Positions 1 to 13,787 are shown, counted from the stretch's first letter. The stretch is DNA of 64,000 nt from Strongyloides papillosus (GCA_005656395.1 SRSI01000050.1:3782001-3846000), one strand, 5' to 3'. Numbers and translations are program-made. Notes: generated from the sequence alone by a model not told the origin.

Positions 1-2333
1 CTAGATCAAATATTTATTTTTTAATTGTCATATTTTAACATTATCAGTATGTACATAGATGCGTAGTTTAGTCTACATAACTATAACTATTCATTTCAAT
101 TATACACAAAATTCTTTAAACCTTAAATATCAAGTGTTAATTTTATATTTTATACATATATGTTTTATTATCAAAATTAAGATAGAAGAAGATTATAAAT
201 CACTGAATCTATTATTATGTGATGTAATATCTAGTATAAATATGTTTATATCTATTTTTATAACAGTATCGCGCAATAATCTATTTACAAACAGTTTACA
301 GATAACAATTTTTAGATAATCAAGTAAATAAAATTAATATCTTTGAGAAAATTTAAGAAAGCTCACTCTTAGAACATATAACTGTTTATAAAACAAAAAC
401 TATAGATTAATTTTTAATCATTATTTTACCATCTACTATCAAATTACCCAACCGTTCTTTTAACCTGTTTAATTATTTATCCTCAAAATTTAAGAAATTT
501 TTTTGGTTTATTTTTAAATATTCTCACAAGTTAAAAGAAACATTATCATCATTGAAAGTTAAATATTATTCGTAATATAGATTTACGGGTCGCTACCCCA
601 AAAATATATTTTATACTGCTCTATTTCTTAGTATTTCAAATAAATGTTAAATGTTTTTTGTTGCATTCTTTTGAAATTTTTTGAATTATTCATTTTTTAA
701 AGAAATATGAATAATGGTATTTTTTTGTTAGACAAAGAAATTAATTTTAAATTTTTAAACAATTAAACTGTCTTTCTGAATTTTAAATGCCGAAACAAAT
801 GCAATACTAAATTTTCATCCTATAACGGAAACGTTTGTTTGTTATTAGGTAAAATTGAAGGATAAAATTAATTTTTTCTTCAATAATTCTTTCAATTATG
901 ATGTACTTGTTATAATGACATGACTGTATAGGTTGTTAATGATGTTAGTTGCTATTTAATTGCGTATTTAGAAAAACAAAGATATTATAAAATATATAAA
1001 ATAATATCTTTTCAAAAATAAAATATTTTCAAAACTGTAAAAACAAATTGATAAATTATGATAAAAATTAACCAAAAATATTTTTTGCATACCTATTCCA
1101 TTGAAATATATGAAATTAATATTCTATTATTTCTACTTATATTAGAAAAATATGTTTTCCACTCCGCATTTTATTTAAAAATAAGCTAATTTTTGATAAT
1201 TAAATTTAGGGCTAGAAGCACTTACCGTAAATTTAATGAAATATGTTTAAATTTAAAATATAGTGACTGAGTTACTATTATTTTTATGCTAATTTCTAAA
1301 TAAAAGTCTCGTCATGCGCATAAAGTTAAAGAAAAAATAATTTGCTCCTATAATAAAAATCTAAGTTTAGCTAAAATTTTGCAGAAAATTCTGTGAATTT
1401 TTATAATTTATGTTTTAATTGCAAAATGCTGCAGCGAATGATTTATCATATAATTTATATTGGTTTTTACTTTTTAAAATTTCTACTTAATAGAAATAGT
1501 AGTGATATTTTTTGAGATATAATATTTTATTTTTCCAAAACGATATTTAAATTCCCAGACTTTATTAATTAGCAGTTTTAAACAAATTGACGATTTTTAC
1601 ATAAATCTGAATAATAATATGTTTAAGCAACAAAAATATACCATTAAATTATAAATATTTTTTAAAATTTTCATGTTTAAACAATTTACTATTTGTAATT
1701 AATAAAATTTCTTTCTTATTAACATATAATAACTACTTAAAAATGTATATTTTGACTTTTTGAAGTTAAGATTATATAAATTCTTGTATTATTTGCTTTT
1801 CATTCTCAGGAGAGAATATTTAAAAATCCAAGATTTAAAAAATACATATGATGTGTCACGAAAGTTTGTTTCGTTATGCAAAATAAGACCTATTAATATA
1901 TATATGTGAAAACATACTTTTTTTAATAAAAATTTAAATTAATTTCTAAAAAAAAATTATTTCTAATACTAAAAACTACACTATACTTAAAAATATCTAA
2001 ATGACAACGATTATCTACAAATAAGTAATTGATTAATACTATTTTAGAATGACTTAACTGAAAAGATTGTATTTTAATAAGATACATAACGTACACTGTC
2101 ATTATCAAAAAACCTATCCTATTCGTTATATAAATTTTGAATATCAATAATATTTATAAATAATTTATTTCATTTAATCTATCTCTACCAATATATTAAA
2201 TATATTATATTTTTGTTGTTCTCGTTAATACACATCAACAACAACAAAAAAAAATATTTAAAATTTCCATCATTGTTGGGGAAAAGTACACCAATACCAG
2301 AAATAAACCTTCGTGACACACCCTATATTATTA
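1..2333. other. AT-rich intergenic or intronic sequence
   Basis: This stretch is almost pure A/T with frequent homopolymers and stops in all frames. The few short open frames (for example 59-319 plus and 1923-2147 minus) are low-complexity and resemble no protein I know. I see no RNA gene or repeat unit here. It probably includes the upstream region of the NAD kinase gene that starts at 2334. Confidence 0.7.
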
Positions 2334-3676
2334 ATGAGTATTCATTTTTTGAGATCAAGTAATTTATTATTTGAAACACTACCTATAATAAATAGTGTCT
2401 ACAGGAGGGCTATAGGAGGAATAATGACTGCTACTTTGAAGAATGATATTGGGGATAGTTTCGGTAAAAATGATGTTAGTTTTTGTAATTAAATTATATC
2501 GTTATCAAATTATCATTACTTTTAGAAGATACATTTTAATCCAAAAAATGTGATTATTTTAACAAAAACAACCAAATTACAGTACCTTCTAAAGAAGTAC
2601 AAAATCAAATATGAGGATAGGTATGAAAGTAAATTTATAAAAAGATTAGAAAAAATTGGTGTAAATATTAATGAACTGGAGGGAAAACAAAGTATCCAGG
2701 ATGATTTCGTTAATGAAATCGTTACAACATTAAAAAAAAGAAATATTAATACCAAGGTTGTTTTACGAGATAACTTCAATGAAGATATAGTTAATCAAAA
2801 TGATTTAGTTATCTCCGCTGGTGGTGATGGAACATTTTTAACAGCAGCAAGTAGTGTATCTCCAAAAATACCGTTAATTGGTATTAATACTGATCCAATA
2901 GGTTCTGAGGGACATCTATGCATTGCCGGAAAAGCAAACATTCCTCCAAGTGTACAAATAAACAGTTTTCTAGATGGTGATTTCAAATGGATGAGGAGAC
3001 AAAGAATAAGAGTCAAAATAATTAAATCTGTTAATGGTTCCCCACCATTGTCTCCTAATGGAAATGGTGTAGTTACATCACCAGAACAAGTTAATCATCA
3101 TGAATCTTTAGCACTTAATGAAGTATTTATAGGTGAAACACATGCTGCCAGAGTTAGTTATTATGAATTACAGATAGATGGTGGTCCGATGCTCAAACAA
3201 AAAAGTAGTGGTTTAACAGTGTGTACTGGAACTGGTTCTTCCTCATGGCATTATAATATTAATCGTATCACAGAACAAAAAATGGATGCAATTCTAGATA
3301 TATTAGAAGACATGAATATTGATTTTAAAGGTAAAAGAAGTGCTAGTTTTGTTGAAGAAGCATGCAACAGATTTAATTCTAAATTAAAGTTTGATCCTGG
3401 ATATGAAAGTAAGTTTATTTTTCAATAACGAAATTATTCTTTCCTTCAGAAATGTCCTTCTCCGTTCGTGATCCAGTTTTTAATTCAACATTTCCCCTGA
3501 CAGAGTCTCGTGGATTTTGTGAAAGTATTCGTATCAAGTCTCGTTGTTCAAATGCGCAAATTGTTCTTGATGGCAATTTAACTATTAATTTTAATCAAGG
3601 GACTGAGGCAATTCTTGAATTGAGACCAGAAGATTCGCTTATCACTGCTACACTACCTCAATATCTGAAACATTAG
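2334..3676 (+). CDS. NADK2: NAD kinase 2, mitochondrial (NADK2/MNADK family)
   Basis: Phosphorylates NAD+ to NADP+ in the mitochondrial matrix. I infer three exons: 2334-2474, 2526-3408 and 3450-3676, with introns of 51 and 41 nt bounded by GT and AG. They join in frame to about 416 aa, close to the roughly 440 aa of the animal enzyme. The nucleotide-binding GGDGTFL motif lies near residue 146, followed by NTDP.GSEGHLC near residue 168, a signature that separates the mitochondrial NADK2 group from cytosolic NADK. The last exon carries the family's C-terminal block that begins SFSVRDPVFN. The first about 30 residues (MSIHFLRSSN...YRRAIGG) are rich in R and S and lack acidic residues until E14, fitting a mitochondrial presequence. 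That supports the ATG at 2334 rather than an internal start in exon 2. Family assignment is firm; the exon 1 boundary is inferred. Confidence 0.9.
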
Positions 3677-4579
3677 TTTTATCAAAATCATTTTGTATAT
3701 TTTTATCTATATATTTTGGATTATTCACTAGGAGGAAAAAGATATATATTGGATATATTATTTCTCCATAACAATTGATTTTGCCTTTAAAGGATTAAGA
3801 AACTTTTGTTGTTCTAATTAGTGTTTTGACATTGTAAACATTTATGTAAACTATAATATTAAAATAAATTTTTATTAATATTAATAGTGTCATTGGTTTA
3901 TAAATAACTGTTTATTACAATGAAATAATGCTTATCCATATGTACTTAATATTTAGAATTGCTTATCGAGAATTATGTTTCCATAAAATTTTTTATTCCA
4001 TTGATTTTTCTTTAAACTACTCGACCATATTAATTTTTATAACCATTATCATTGACATTTAATCTGTATTGATGTTTATTTAAACACTTTTCTTCTCAAA
4101 TATAACTATTTTTTAAATATAATCAAGGTTGTTTTCTACCACATCAAAAACAATGTAGCTTTGTTATTATTTGCTTTTTTTGTAAATAACGACAGTTAAT
4201 GTATATAAACCCCCTACGTATCTCGGGCAATTTCAAAACAAATATGATTCATCACTTCAGAATGAGTCATTCCACTACTCCCATCTAAAACTATTATCGA
4301 AGTTGACAATTGTTAAACATAGTCCTCCCATTTTATTAAAGTATAAAAGTTTAATTTATAAATCATTTATCTTGTATTATTTTTATTATATCCTTTGAAA
4401 TACAATAATCATTGTAGAGAGTTGCCTATTCTCTTAACGATAAACTCTTCAAATGTCGCGTTATTTTATCAATTATATACATTAAATAATATTTGTCCTT
4501 TCTCAACACTCTATCGCTATTGATCGTTCATATAATTTAATATAGGAATTTTAGATTTTATTTCTTCTTATTATTAACG
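3677..4579. other. Intergenic, NADK2 3' end and annexin 5' region
   Basis: No coding potential is seen. An AATAAA-like polyadenylation signal lies near 3863, about 190 nt after the NADK2 stop codon. The remainder is the presumed promoter and 5' leader of the annexin gene. Confidence 0.5.
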
Positions 4580-5575
4580 ATGCACGATTCAAGACCAAGT
4601 ATTGTAACACACAATCCTTTTGATGCCAAGCAAGATGCTGAAGTTTTAAGAAAAGCCATGAAGGGCTTTGGGACAGATGAGAGTTCTATTATTAGAGTTT
4701 TGACAAAAAGAGCTAATTGGCAGGTATGAGATAGTTCCCATTTTTCTTATAATATTTTTTAGAGACAAGAGATTTCAAATGCCTACAAGCAACTTTTTGG
4801 AAGAGATCTTATCAAAGATCTTAAATCAGAATTATCCGGAGATTTCGAGGATCTTATCGTAGCATTAATGGTACCAAGACCTGAGTACGATGCTCAAGAA
4901 CTTCACAAAGCTATGGCTGGCTTTGGCACCAAAGAATCCGTTCTTATTGAAATTCTTTGCTCAAGAACAAACGCTCAGATTAACGAAATCAAGAGTGTTT
5001 ATAAACAATTATACAAATGTGATCTTGAAAAAGATATCAAAGGAGATACATCTGGATATTTCGAGAGAATTCTCGTTGCTCTTTGTTCCGGAGCCAGAGA
5101 GGAATGTTCTCACGATGACAATTTAAAGGCTAACCAAGATGCTAGAGAATTGTACCGTGCTGGTGAACAGAAACTTGGTACAGATGAATCTACATTCATA
5201 AAGATTTTTGCTACTCGTTCAAATTGTCATTTAGCATTGGTTTTCCATGAGTATGAGAAGGTTGCTCAACACACAATTGAACATGCAATTGAAGGAGAAT
5301 TTTCAGGTGATATTAAACAATCACTTTTGGCAATTGTTAAAGTTGTCAGAAATACACCAGAATATTTTGCTGAATTATTATATAATAGTATGAAAGGTTT
5401 TGGTACAAGAGACAAAGATCTCATTAGAATAATTGTATCCAGATCTGAGATGGATCTCAAAGATATTGCCATGGCATTTGAAAGAAAGTACAATAAAACA
5501 TTGAAGGATATGATTAAAGGTGATTGTGGTGGCGATTATAGAGATGCACTTATAGAAATTGTTAAAGGAAATTAA
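4580..5575 (+). CDS. Annexin (four-repeat, Ca2+-dependent membrane-binding protein)
   Basis: Annexins bind acidic phospholipids in a Ca2+-dependent way at the cytoplasmic face of membranes. Two exons, 4580-4723 and 4763-5575, are separated by a 39-nt intron (GTATGAG...TTTTTTAG). Joined in phase 0 they give 318 aa, the normal length for a core annexin with a very short N-terminal tail. All four repeats are visible through their type II calcium-loop starts: GFGTDE in repeat 1, GFGTKE in repeat 2, KLGTDE in repeat 3 and GFGTRD in repeat 4. Acidic residues about 40 positions downstream complete several sites. This matches the nematode nex family, but the specific orthologue (nex-1 to nex-4) cannot be fixed by eye. 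The ATG at 4580 is the only in-frame start giving a complete first repeat. Confidence 0.93.
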
Positions 5576-8018
5576 ACTTTTTTTATTTCTCCTTTAATTG
5601 TTATTTAAATTTTATTATACTCATTAAATTTATTAAAACCTCCTTAAATTCACCTTTCGACTACCTATTAAAATAAAATTGTAAACTCATTCATATTTAT
5701 TAATATCTTTTACGCAATAATTTTAAAATACACTTTTACTACGTAACTTTCAATATGTTTAAAAATTACATCCCACCAATGATTTAATATTTTATTGCGC
5801 ATATGTATACTCACATTGGATTGTATTGTGATAGCCTCTCAGTAACTTGAAGAGAGACGTACACTGATCTTGTTGTAGACTAATACAAGTTGGCTAGTCT
5901 TTATTTTAATAGAGGCAATATTATTCCAATCATTAGTAGTAAAATGACAAAACATGTATCTATCTACTAGAAGCACTTATAATTATTGTGACATTTTCTA
6001 TGATCTACAAACCAAAAATATTACACAGACAGTCAACGTTATATTTCTCTACTTATCAGTTTTTTTGTTTCCCTATGTCGGATAGGTATATAATTTTCCT
6101 AAAAAATTTCTCACTAAGACGGGTGAGAAAAATTGAAATCACAAGATTGCATAATTCCTTACATATGAAAAAGAAATATTAATCCTATTAACTTATGTTT
6201 AATATGTCTATATGTTAAGTTAGATGCAATATTTTTTATTTATTAATGTTATTTTTAAACTTTTTTGTTTAAAGTTGTCTTAACTTAAAAAAAAGTATAT
6301 AGTTGTATGTTTTAATGTGTTAGAGATGTTGAATGACTATGATATATTACTTTGTTAATTTGAGTTATTTATAGGTATTAAAACATGTTAATTTTTTAAC
6401 AAACAATTAAGTTTTTTTTGTAGAATTCTTAGTATAATTGATCAGCCGATTTTTGTTGAAATACCATTTTTTAATTTAACAATTATCATAAAAATACCAG
6501 TGTTGTACTTTAACTAAGGTTTCTTTCAATGTTGTATGGTGCCACATTAATTGGCAATACTGGAAAAGTGTTTTCGTTTTATATCATAACATACAATACA
6601 TAAGTTAAATTTTGAATGTGCCATACATGTAAACAATAGTCTAGTAATATTTGAATATAAATATATTTATAGATTGCCTTTATTTCATGTTTATTAGTTT
6701 ATTTTTGCATGTAGTAACAAGGGAAGGTTCATTTGCATGAAAAATTTTATTGTTACAAAAAGGTGATTATTTTTTGTTTGTTGGTAATCAATCTACCAAT
6801 ACACAATTTTTATAGTTTCATAATGTTGAAATTAAAGTATAAAATTTACATACACATTTGGTATTCTTTTTTTTTTACAAAAAACATTCTTTAGGATGAG
6901 TCATTTTTGTTTAAGGACTATTTGTAGGAGTGAATAGATAGTGGGTCTTTTGAATAAAACTAAAAAAACTGTAGATTTATTCATTAAAGAGAAATATTAA
7001 AGGGAAATTTTTAGTATTCACAGAACTTTCCTAGTACAAATAAATTTACTTTAATAAAGTTACAGTGCCGCTAGATAATATTTGAAGACTATAGTTATTG
7101 GAATTATAGTTACCTGTTTGAAATTTCAATTTTGATCTTTATAAGTAGATTTTTTTTTCAAAAAAGAGCAATAAGTCTTCATTATCTATACAATAAAGAT
7201 TTTTTATCTTTGCGATAATATTTTTTAAGTGTATTATACAAAATTGAGAAGGTACTTAAATAGTTTTTTGCAAACCTTTCCATATAATAAATGAGTACTG
7301 CTTTTGTAAGGTTAATTTTTAGGTGTGTTTTTATCTTACATTTTTGTTTTTAAAAAGTAGTTTGGTCTAAAAAATTGATTTATAGAGACATTGTTTTTAT
7401 AAGGCATTCTCATGAGGCACTTATTTTTCAATTAGGTGGGGTTTTTTCAACTGTAGTACTTTTTATCTTCAAAACACTTATTCATTGAAAAATTGACGTA
7501 ATAAAACATATCTCACCCAAATTAATTATCATAAATTAGATTAGATTTAAAATTAATAGTTTTTTTAAAGCTACATGTACACATGCCTAAAATAACGCAT
7601 GCCATAATTAGTTTTCTTACAGTACCCAAAAATACCAATACTTTTTAATTTCAAAAATAACTATATATATAATTTGGTAAAATTTATTTATCTTGCGTGT
7701 AAATGACATTTTTCGCGAACGTTGAAAATTAAACTTCGCAAAAAAACTAGATAACGAATCATATGTTCTTTAATACGCTTACATTTCACTAAAATAATTT
7801 TATTTTGACAACATTATTTAGTCCTTTATTTACCAAAATGAAACTTTTATTCATTTTTACGTTTTTGATTTCGTTTTATATTTTCTAATCAGTTATAAAA
7901 GTTAAAATTCAAAATTTCAGTACTCTTAAAACGAAAAAGTGGAAACTCGTAGCCAATTTGTTTTCTCAAAATCTTTCTTTTATAACCGACGGTGCTACTT
8001 GTACATAAAACAAATATA
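5576..8018. other. Long AT-rich intergenic region
   Basis: About 2.4 kb between the annexin and PWWP genes. Only short low-complexity open frames occur (for example 5988-6182). T-rich and A-rich tracts are common. I recognise no RNA gene, repeat family or mobile-element remnant. Confidence 0.6.
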
Positions 8019-10866
8019 ATGGCAACCGGACGTAAATTTGCTGTTAATGATTTAGTATGGGCCAAAATGAAAGGTTTTCCTCATTGGCCAGGAAAGGTTC
8101 GTTTTAAAGGTTATACTTTATCTGGATTAGTAACATTTTTAGGTGATTCAAGTGCCAAAGTTTAACGGAAAAGGAGTTGATAGTAAATATATGGTTATTT
8201 TTTTCGGTACAAATGAACATGCATATTTAAAAGACACAGAACTTTGTCATTACCTGGAAAACCGTGAGAAATATGAGATTCCAAATAAGAAGAAGTCTTT
8301 TGAGTTAGCTTTAAAGGAGGTTCGAGAGGCTGCTGGACTTGATCCGGGAGAACCTTTTACTGCAGCATCATCAACTGAAACTAGTAGAGAAACGTCATTA
8401 TCTACAAATCAGGAACCTAAAGAAAAAACAAAGAGAAAAGTAGATGATAATGAATTCGATCACAATGAGTTTAATGAACATAGTGATTTGTATGAGGATA
8501 TATCTCCGATTAATCAAAATTCAATCATACCAAATATTTTTGGAGGTTCTCATTCTAAAAAAGATGAAGGAAGTTTCGATTTCAATGATTTAATTTTGCC
8601 CAAATTGAGAGGGAGGACGAAAAGTTGCTCAACAAGGAAATCTAATGAAGGTAGCTTCAGTGCATACATGGAAAGAGCACGGCAAACTTTTGAAAGATGC
8701 AGTGGTTTTAAAAGCAAAAGTCTTAGCAGTGGTGGGAGTAGGAAAAAACGGCAAAAAGGAGAAAGTTTTTCATTTGCTGACAATATTTCACTTTTTGACT
8801 ACAGCGATCTCGATGCAATCAATCCCACAATTCTTGAAAACTTAGATTTAGATCTAAATTTAATCGGTCCAACATCAAGAAGTAGACTCCCATCAGAGAT
8901 TAGTGGTACTTCAAAACGTAATGATCTTCAAAATTTGTTCAAAAGTCCTAGAGACAGAATTCCTAGTATTAGTCAAAATAGTTTTGGCGGCCTTTCAATA
9001 GGATCTGAGTTTTTTTCTAAACGTAATCGCTTAATTAGTGGTACAAGTGACTTTAATTTTGATGCGGAATTTAATCCTCATGAATTTTTAAAACTTCTTG
9101 ACCACCCAAATGGGGTTTATTCGGATTCCGAAAGAATAAGTATTGTACAACAATCTGATCTCATTGAAGGAAAAAATTGTACTGAGTGTGGGTATAGTTG
9201 TTACATATGTAATGATAGATATAAATGTGCTAGGGAATCGTGCCAAGCATATAATGAAAGAGTTCCGGCTGATAAATTGTCACTTAGAAAAGATGATAGA
9301 AAAACAAAAGAAGAAATTGAAGATCAGATCTCAGGGAATATTCAATTCAGAGGAACAAGGAAAAGACCGCATTCAAATAAAAGTATGTATGATACAACAG
9401 GTAGACAAAGTAGTGGTTCAAACTCTCATCAACAGAGATCAGAAACAAGTCCTAATATCGTAGCTGTTATTAAAAGGGAAGACGGAAAGCGACCAATTAA
9501 AGTTCCCAAATTAGATGTAGTTCCATTAGTTAAACAAAAGAAAAAGTATAAAACTAAAAGTAAACGACCTGTTGGAAGGCCCCGTAAAAATCCAACACCT
9601 ATTCCTTCAAATAGTATTGCAAAAAGTTCCTCTCTCTACAATATTAGTAATGGTAATCTTGTCCTTGATCCATCTAAGAAATCTAAAATATGGCATAGTG
9701 ATCCAAGATTATCCAAGGAAGTTGAACTCCAAACAAAAGAGAAGTACAAAGTTCTCCATAAAAAGGCTAAATTTACTCCTCCTGCAGGATTTGGTGGTAT
9801 TCGTCTTTGTTTTATATGTCAAGCTCAAGTTCGACCCCAACAAAGTACAAAGAATAAACATCGTTGGAGATGTATTGGGAAAAATTGTAGGAAATGGTAT
9901 GGTTGGGTTAATCCTGGTGACGAAATTCCATTAGATTTTGGTAATCGTGGTCACTGGAAAGGATTAAATTTCAGTATATTACGTATTTGTAAAAATGAAA
10001 ATAATACAAAAACTTTAAAATATGTTTCGTTTGTTGATTTTAATGGAAAAACAGGGGAGGTTGTACGCCTACCCAATGGGTGTATTGGGCGAATTGTTAG
10101 GAGATGTTTCAATGTCTCTGACCTATCTGAAGCTGGTGTAACGGAGAAAAATTTTGATGGATCAATAATTAGACCTCGTCATATGATGAATGGATATGAT
10201 GTTGTTTCGAAATTCAACAAAAATGGATTAGAAATCCATAGAAGTGCATTTACTGCTACGTTACCTGATAGTAGGAGTTCTATGTGTAGAACTGGTTTAG
10301 GAATATCTGATGGTTTAGGCAATTTTTATGGGTACAAACCCAATCCAATTTATACAGGTAGACCATCAAACGTTGAACGAACAGTTCTTACCAATATAAA
10401 AAATGACAGCGACTGTTTTGTTGTTGAAGATGACAAGTCTCCAGACAGTGATTACAATTTAATCGATCCATTTAGTCAATCAAAGATCAGAAAAGTTTCT
10501 GATTACCTGAATGATGGTAATCAGGGAATCAAGAAAACCATTCGAACTATCGTTGATCCGACAAATAGTAAAACATTAAATATCCCTTCAGATCTCCCAG
10601 TTCCAGTTGAGGAAGCCAATTATGAGATGAATCCTGGTTGTGATCCTGAAATCATAACAAAAATAATAAGTCAAAGATTAGATATTCTCTCAAAGCAAGA
10701 TTGGGATGAAGAAAATCAAGGCGAAGTTGTGGATAAACTTCTCGATATGACTCTTTGCATATTTCCTCCACTACTAAAAATAATGGCCAACTTTACAGAA
10801 GGTTTAATGTTACCTGATGAAACAGAACGGGAGTTAGCAAATATTGCAGTTAATAGAATTCCATAA
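8019..10866 (+). CDS. PWWP-domain, AT-hook chromatin-associated protein
   Basis: Two exons, 8019-8096 and 8143-10866, flank a 46-nt intron and give about 933 aa. The N-terminus is a PWWP domain: the intron splits the strand reading DLVWAKMKGFPHWPGK from VIQVPKF...YMVIFFGTNEHAYL, so the domain is complete only after splicing. PWWP domains read methylated histone tails and DNA. Further along are a small Cys cluster near residues 365-385 (CTECGYSCYICNDRYKC), a basic stretch with an AT-hook core KRPVGRPRK near residue 505, and a second Cys-rich module (CFICQ...RWRCIGKNCRKWYGW) near residue 580 that looks like a zinc-binding fold. The rest is low-complexity, Ser- and Lys-rich. Nuclear localisation is likely from the basic clusters. 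I cannot name an orthologue; the C-terminal half may be nematode-specific. Confidence 0.8.
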
Positions 10867-12413
10867 GAGTTTATAATTTTTAAAAAATTTATATTCTTAG
10901 ATGTTGTAAATATGGCTTTGGTGGTAAAGAAAATAAATGCAGTATTATTAATAATTTTATTGGTCTAATTTGTCATTAAATGTATAGTAAACGTTAATAT
11001 CAAAAAACATGATTTTATAAATATTAGTATGTTAAATAAAGTTTAAAATGACTAAAATAACTTCCTCATTACCTAGTTGTATAAATGTTAAACTTAATAT
11101 TCTACGCTAAATTACATGTGATTTGTTTATACTGAATTTTAATTATTTCAGAAAGTATTTCAAATATAGTTAAAAAGATGAAAAACTAATTAAATAATTG
11201 ACGCGAAAAATTCTAAGGAGATGTCATATAGAATAAAAAAATATTTCATCTAATATATTTATGAATACATGCTATAATATTGAAGGAAATTTAAAATGCA
11301 TCGATTTTTCAAATAATTAAATTTTAAATGAACTTTTTCTATGCAAGAGTGAAGTTTCACTTATCTAAAAACATGTAGAGAAATGTATTTAATGTGGAGA
11401 ATGTACACTTTTCAATAGTAATTTTATGGAAATAAAATTTTATAAAGTATAGTATGAATGAACTTTACGTAAAACTGAAGTTTAAATTGATATTGAATTG
11501 ACTGTAACTAATAGTCATATGCGCAGTTGTTATATTTGGATCATTCAGTGAAAATATGAAAAAAAAACTAGAATTTTGAATTTAAAGTATTCTATAAAAA
11601 ATATTTAAATTGTTAACACATTTGATTATACAAGTGTCGACTTTATTTTAAAAAAAACATTTACTTAAATTACAACCTTTATTAAATATTATTTATATTT
11701 AATGGACATGACAACAATTATAAAAAAAATAATCATATGAACATTAAAAGACATTTTAAGGAAATGTTTTGTTAATAGGAAAAAATGTAATAATATACCT
11801 AAATCAAAAAACGTCAAGTTAAATTTCTACACTACTTACAACTACCGTATCCTAAATATCACAATTTAAAAAGAAAAAATCTAACCTAATTTATAAAGCA
11901 CTATAAAAATGAAATAAAGCTCAAATGATAAATGTATTGATTGTAAATTAATCTAGCAAAAATATCATATCAACATTATTATACTCTAAAATATCTCTTT
12001 TCAAAATAAAAACAACAATAATTTCATGGAATCGCCTTATAAAACAGATTAAAGATAACAATTTTCTTCATTATTCCTATTTAAAACCAAGATAAGCAAC
12101 TAAAACACATTGAATATATAATAAAATACATCAGGCAAAATAAATCATATGATAACAAATTAATAAACTTCATAAAAATGATTTCTATACTGTAAAATTC
12201 AAATTTTTTTAATAAAATTTAAAAGCAATTAGTTAAACTTATTTTTAGTAGTCTCTGGATTTTAATTTTTCTGCCATCATTAAAGCAGTATATTTAGAAA
12301 AAATTTATTTTTTCTTATAGTAGTTTTTAGGATGGGTAAGGCTTCTGAAAAACAATCAAAATTATAATCATTTTTATCATTGAATTCAAATAAATAAACA
12401 TTTTCATTGGGAC
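10867..12413. other. AT-rich intergenic region
   Basis: No plausible coding sequence in either strand and no recognised RNA gene. AATAAA-like signals for the PWWP gene occur near 10930. The right-hand part is presumably upstream sequence of eIF3f. Confidence 0.55.
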
Positions 12414-12593
12414 ATGTATTCTCGAAACGAAGATTTACTCTTACCGGTGACTGTGGTGGTGAAGTATGTCTCTTTCTCTTGTATGTATTTTGTTGGAGAA
12501 AAGGAATATATTAAATTTCTTATCGCTTTTGGCTTATTTTTTTATGTGTTTTCGTTGAATTTTACTGTGTTTACCTTTAAAATTTCTATATGA
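12414..12593 (+). CDS. Candidate 59-codon small ORF upstream of eIF3f
   Basis: An ATG at 12414 opens 59 codons ending in TGA at 12591. The start (MYSRNEDLLLPVTVVVK) uses a varied, coding-like set of codons, and the rest is hydrophobic with two likely membrane stretches. The region is less A/T-biased than its surroundings. I do not recognise the product. It could be a small membrane protein, or part of a 5' leader exon of the eIF3f transcript, since a TTTACAG splice acceptor lies at about 12625 just before the eIF3f ATG. Support is weak and rests on composition alone. Confidence 0.25.
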   Translation: MYSRNEDLLLPVTVVVKYVSFSCMYFVGEKEYIKFLIAFGLFFYVFSLNFTVFTFKISI

Positions 12594-12645
12594 TAAATTT
12601 TTTTATTATTTATTTTTTATTTACAGCCTATTTTTAATTAATATT

Positions 12646-13521
12646 ATGGCAGACTATACCGTCAAAGTTCATCCAGTTGTTTACCTTACAGTTTGTGATG
12701 CCTTTCAAAGAAGATCAATTACAAAAAAAGGAAGTGGAAGAACAATGGGATCATTGTGTGGATATCTAGGACAAGATAATGTCATTCATGTAACAAATGC
12801 TTATGTTGTCCCATTTTCTGAAGATACACCAAATGGGGTACCGGCATTAGACTTCACATATAATATCAGAATGAGGGATACACTTAGGCGCACTCATAAA
12901 TCTGAATACCTCCTTGGTTGGTTTTGGACTGGTCAAGAGGTAACAGATATTATGCTTCAAATCCACCAATATTACACTGAAATTATTGCTCAACAAACTT
13001 ATTCTAAAGATTTCAAGTGCCCTACAGTATTGTTTATGATGGATCCATTTTTCGAGGATAAGAAGGAGAGCACAATGCCAATCCGTGCTTACATTGACCA
13101 TGATGCTGCAATTGGAAACCAGAAACATGGATATGTTCTTCAATCACTGCCAATTGCTTTAACTGCTCTTCCCGGTGAGCGTGTTGCTTTGAATTTCTGT
13201 AAAAAAGGGCTAAAACAAGCCACTCGTGAAATACCTATCAATAACAGTATAAGTAGTCAAGCTGAAAGATTTAAGCAACTACTAGAATATCTAGAAGGAA
13301 TAAAAGTATATGTTGACAATATTATCAATAAAAAACAAGAACCAAATTTGGAATTTGATAGGAAATTATATGATATAATGGAGAAGTTTGTATCAGGAAA
13401 AGTAGGCGAAAATTGGGAACAAATAACTTCGGCAACTGCCAATGACTACTCGATGGTCAATTACATTACCGGAGTCATTAAAGCACAAATGTCTGCACAA
13501 GAAAAAATATTCCAAATTTAA
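12646..13521 (+). CDS. eif-3.F: Translation initiation factor eIF3 subunit F (MPN domain)
   Basis: eIF3f is one of the two MPN-fold subunits of the eIF3 complex, which binds the 40S ribosomal subunit and recruits mRNA and the ternary complex. The single-exon frame encodes 291 aa. It starts ADYTVKVHPVVYLTVCDAFQRR, the typical eIF3f opening of the MPN domain, and contains GTLLGWFWTGQEV-like sequence (here LLGWFWTGQEVTDI). The zinc-binding JAMM motif of catalytic MPN proteins is absent, as expected for eIF3f. The protein lacks the Pro/Ala-rich N-terminal extension of the mammalian subunit, hence the shorter length. A TTTACAG acceptor about 20 nt before the ATG suggests either a 5'-leader intron or SL trans-splicing (inference). 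Confidence 0.93.
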   Translation: MADYTVKVHPVVYLTVCDAFQRRSITKKGSGRTMGSLCGYLGQDNVIHVTNAYVVPFSEDTPNGVPALDFTYNIRMRDTLRRTHKSEYLLGWFWTGQEVTDIMLQIHQYYTEIIAQQTYSKDFKCPTVLFMMDPFFEDKKESTMPIRAYIDHDAAIGNQKHGYVLQSLPIALTALPGERVALNFCKKGLKQATREIPINNSISSQAERFKQLLEYLEGIKVYVDNIINKKQEPNLEFDRKLYDIMEKFVSGKVGENWEQITSATANDYSMVNYITGVIKAQMSAQEKIFQI

Positions 13522-13787
13522 TATAAGTAAAAAAATGTTGATCCACTGATTTGATTATATGACTAATCATTTGTTGTTTTTGTTTATTTATGACAATAGA
13601 TAAATTTTTATAGTAAATTATTTGCATAATTTTTAATAAATTATTTGCCTATTTCACTTAAGGTCATGGGAATATATTTTAATTTGTAATCGTTTTTGGT
13701 ATTATCATCATTTTTTTTATTAGCTGTATATAAAGGAGTGATCTAAGGGAGTTGCTGACATTTTTGTGTATTTATTAGATATCTACA

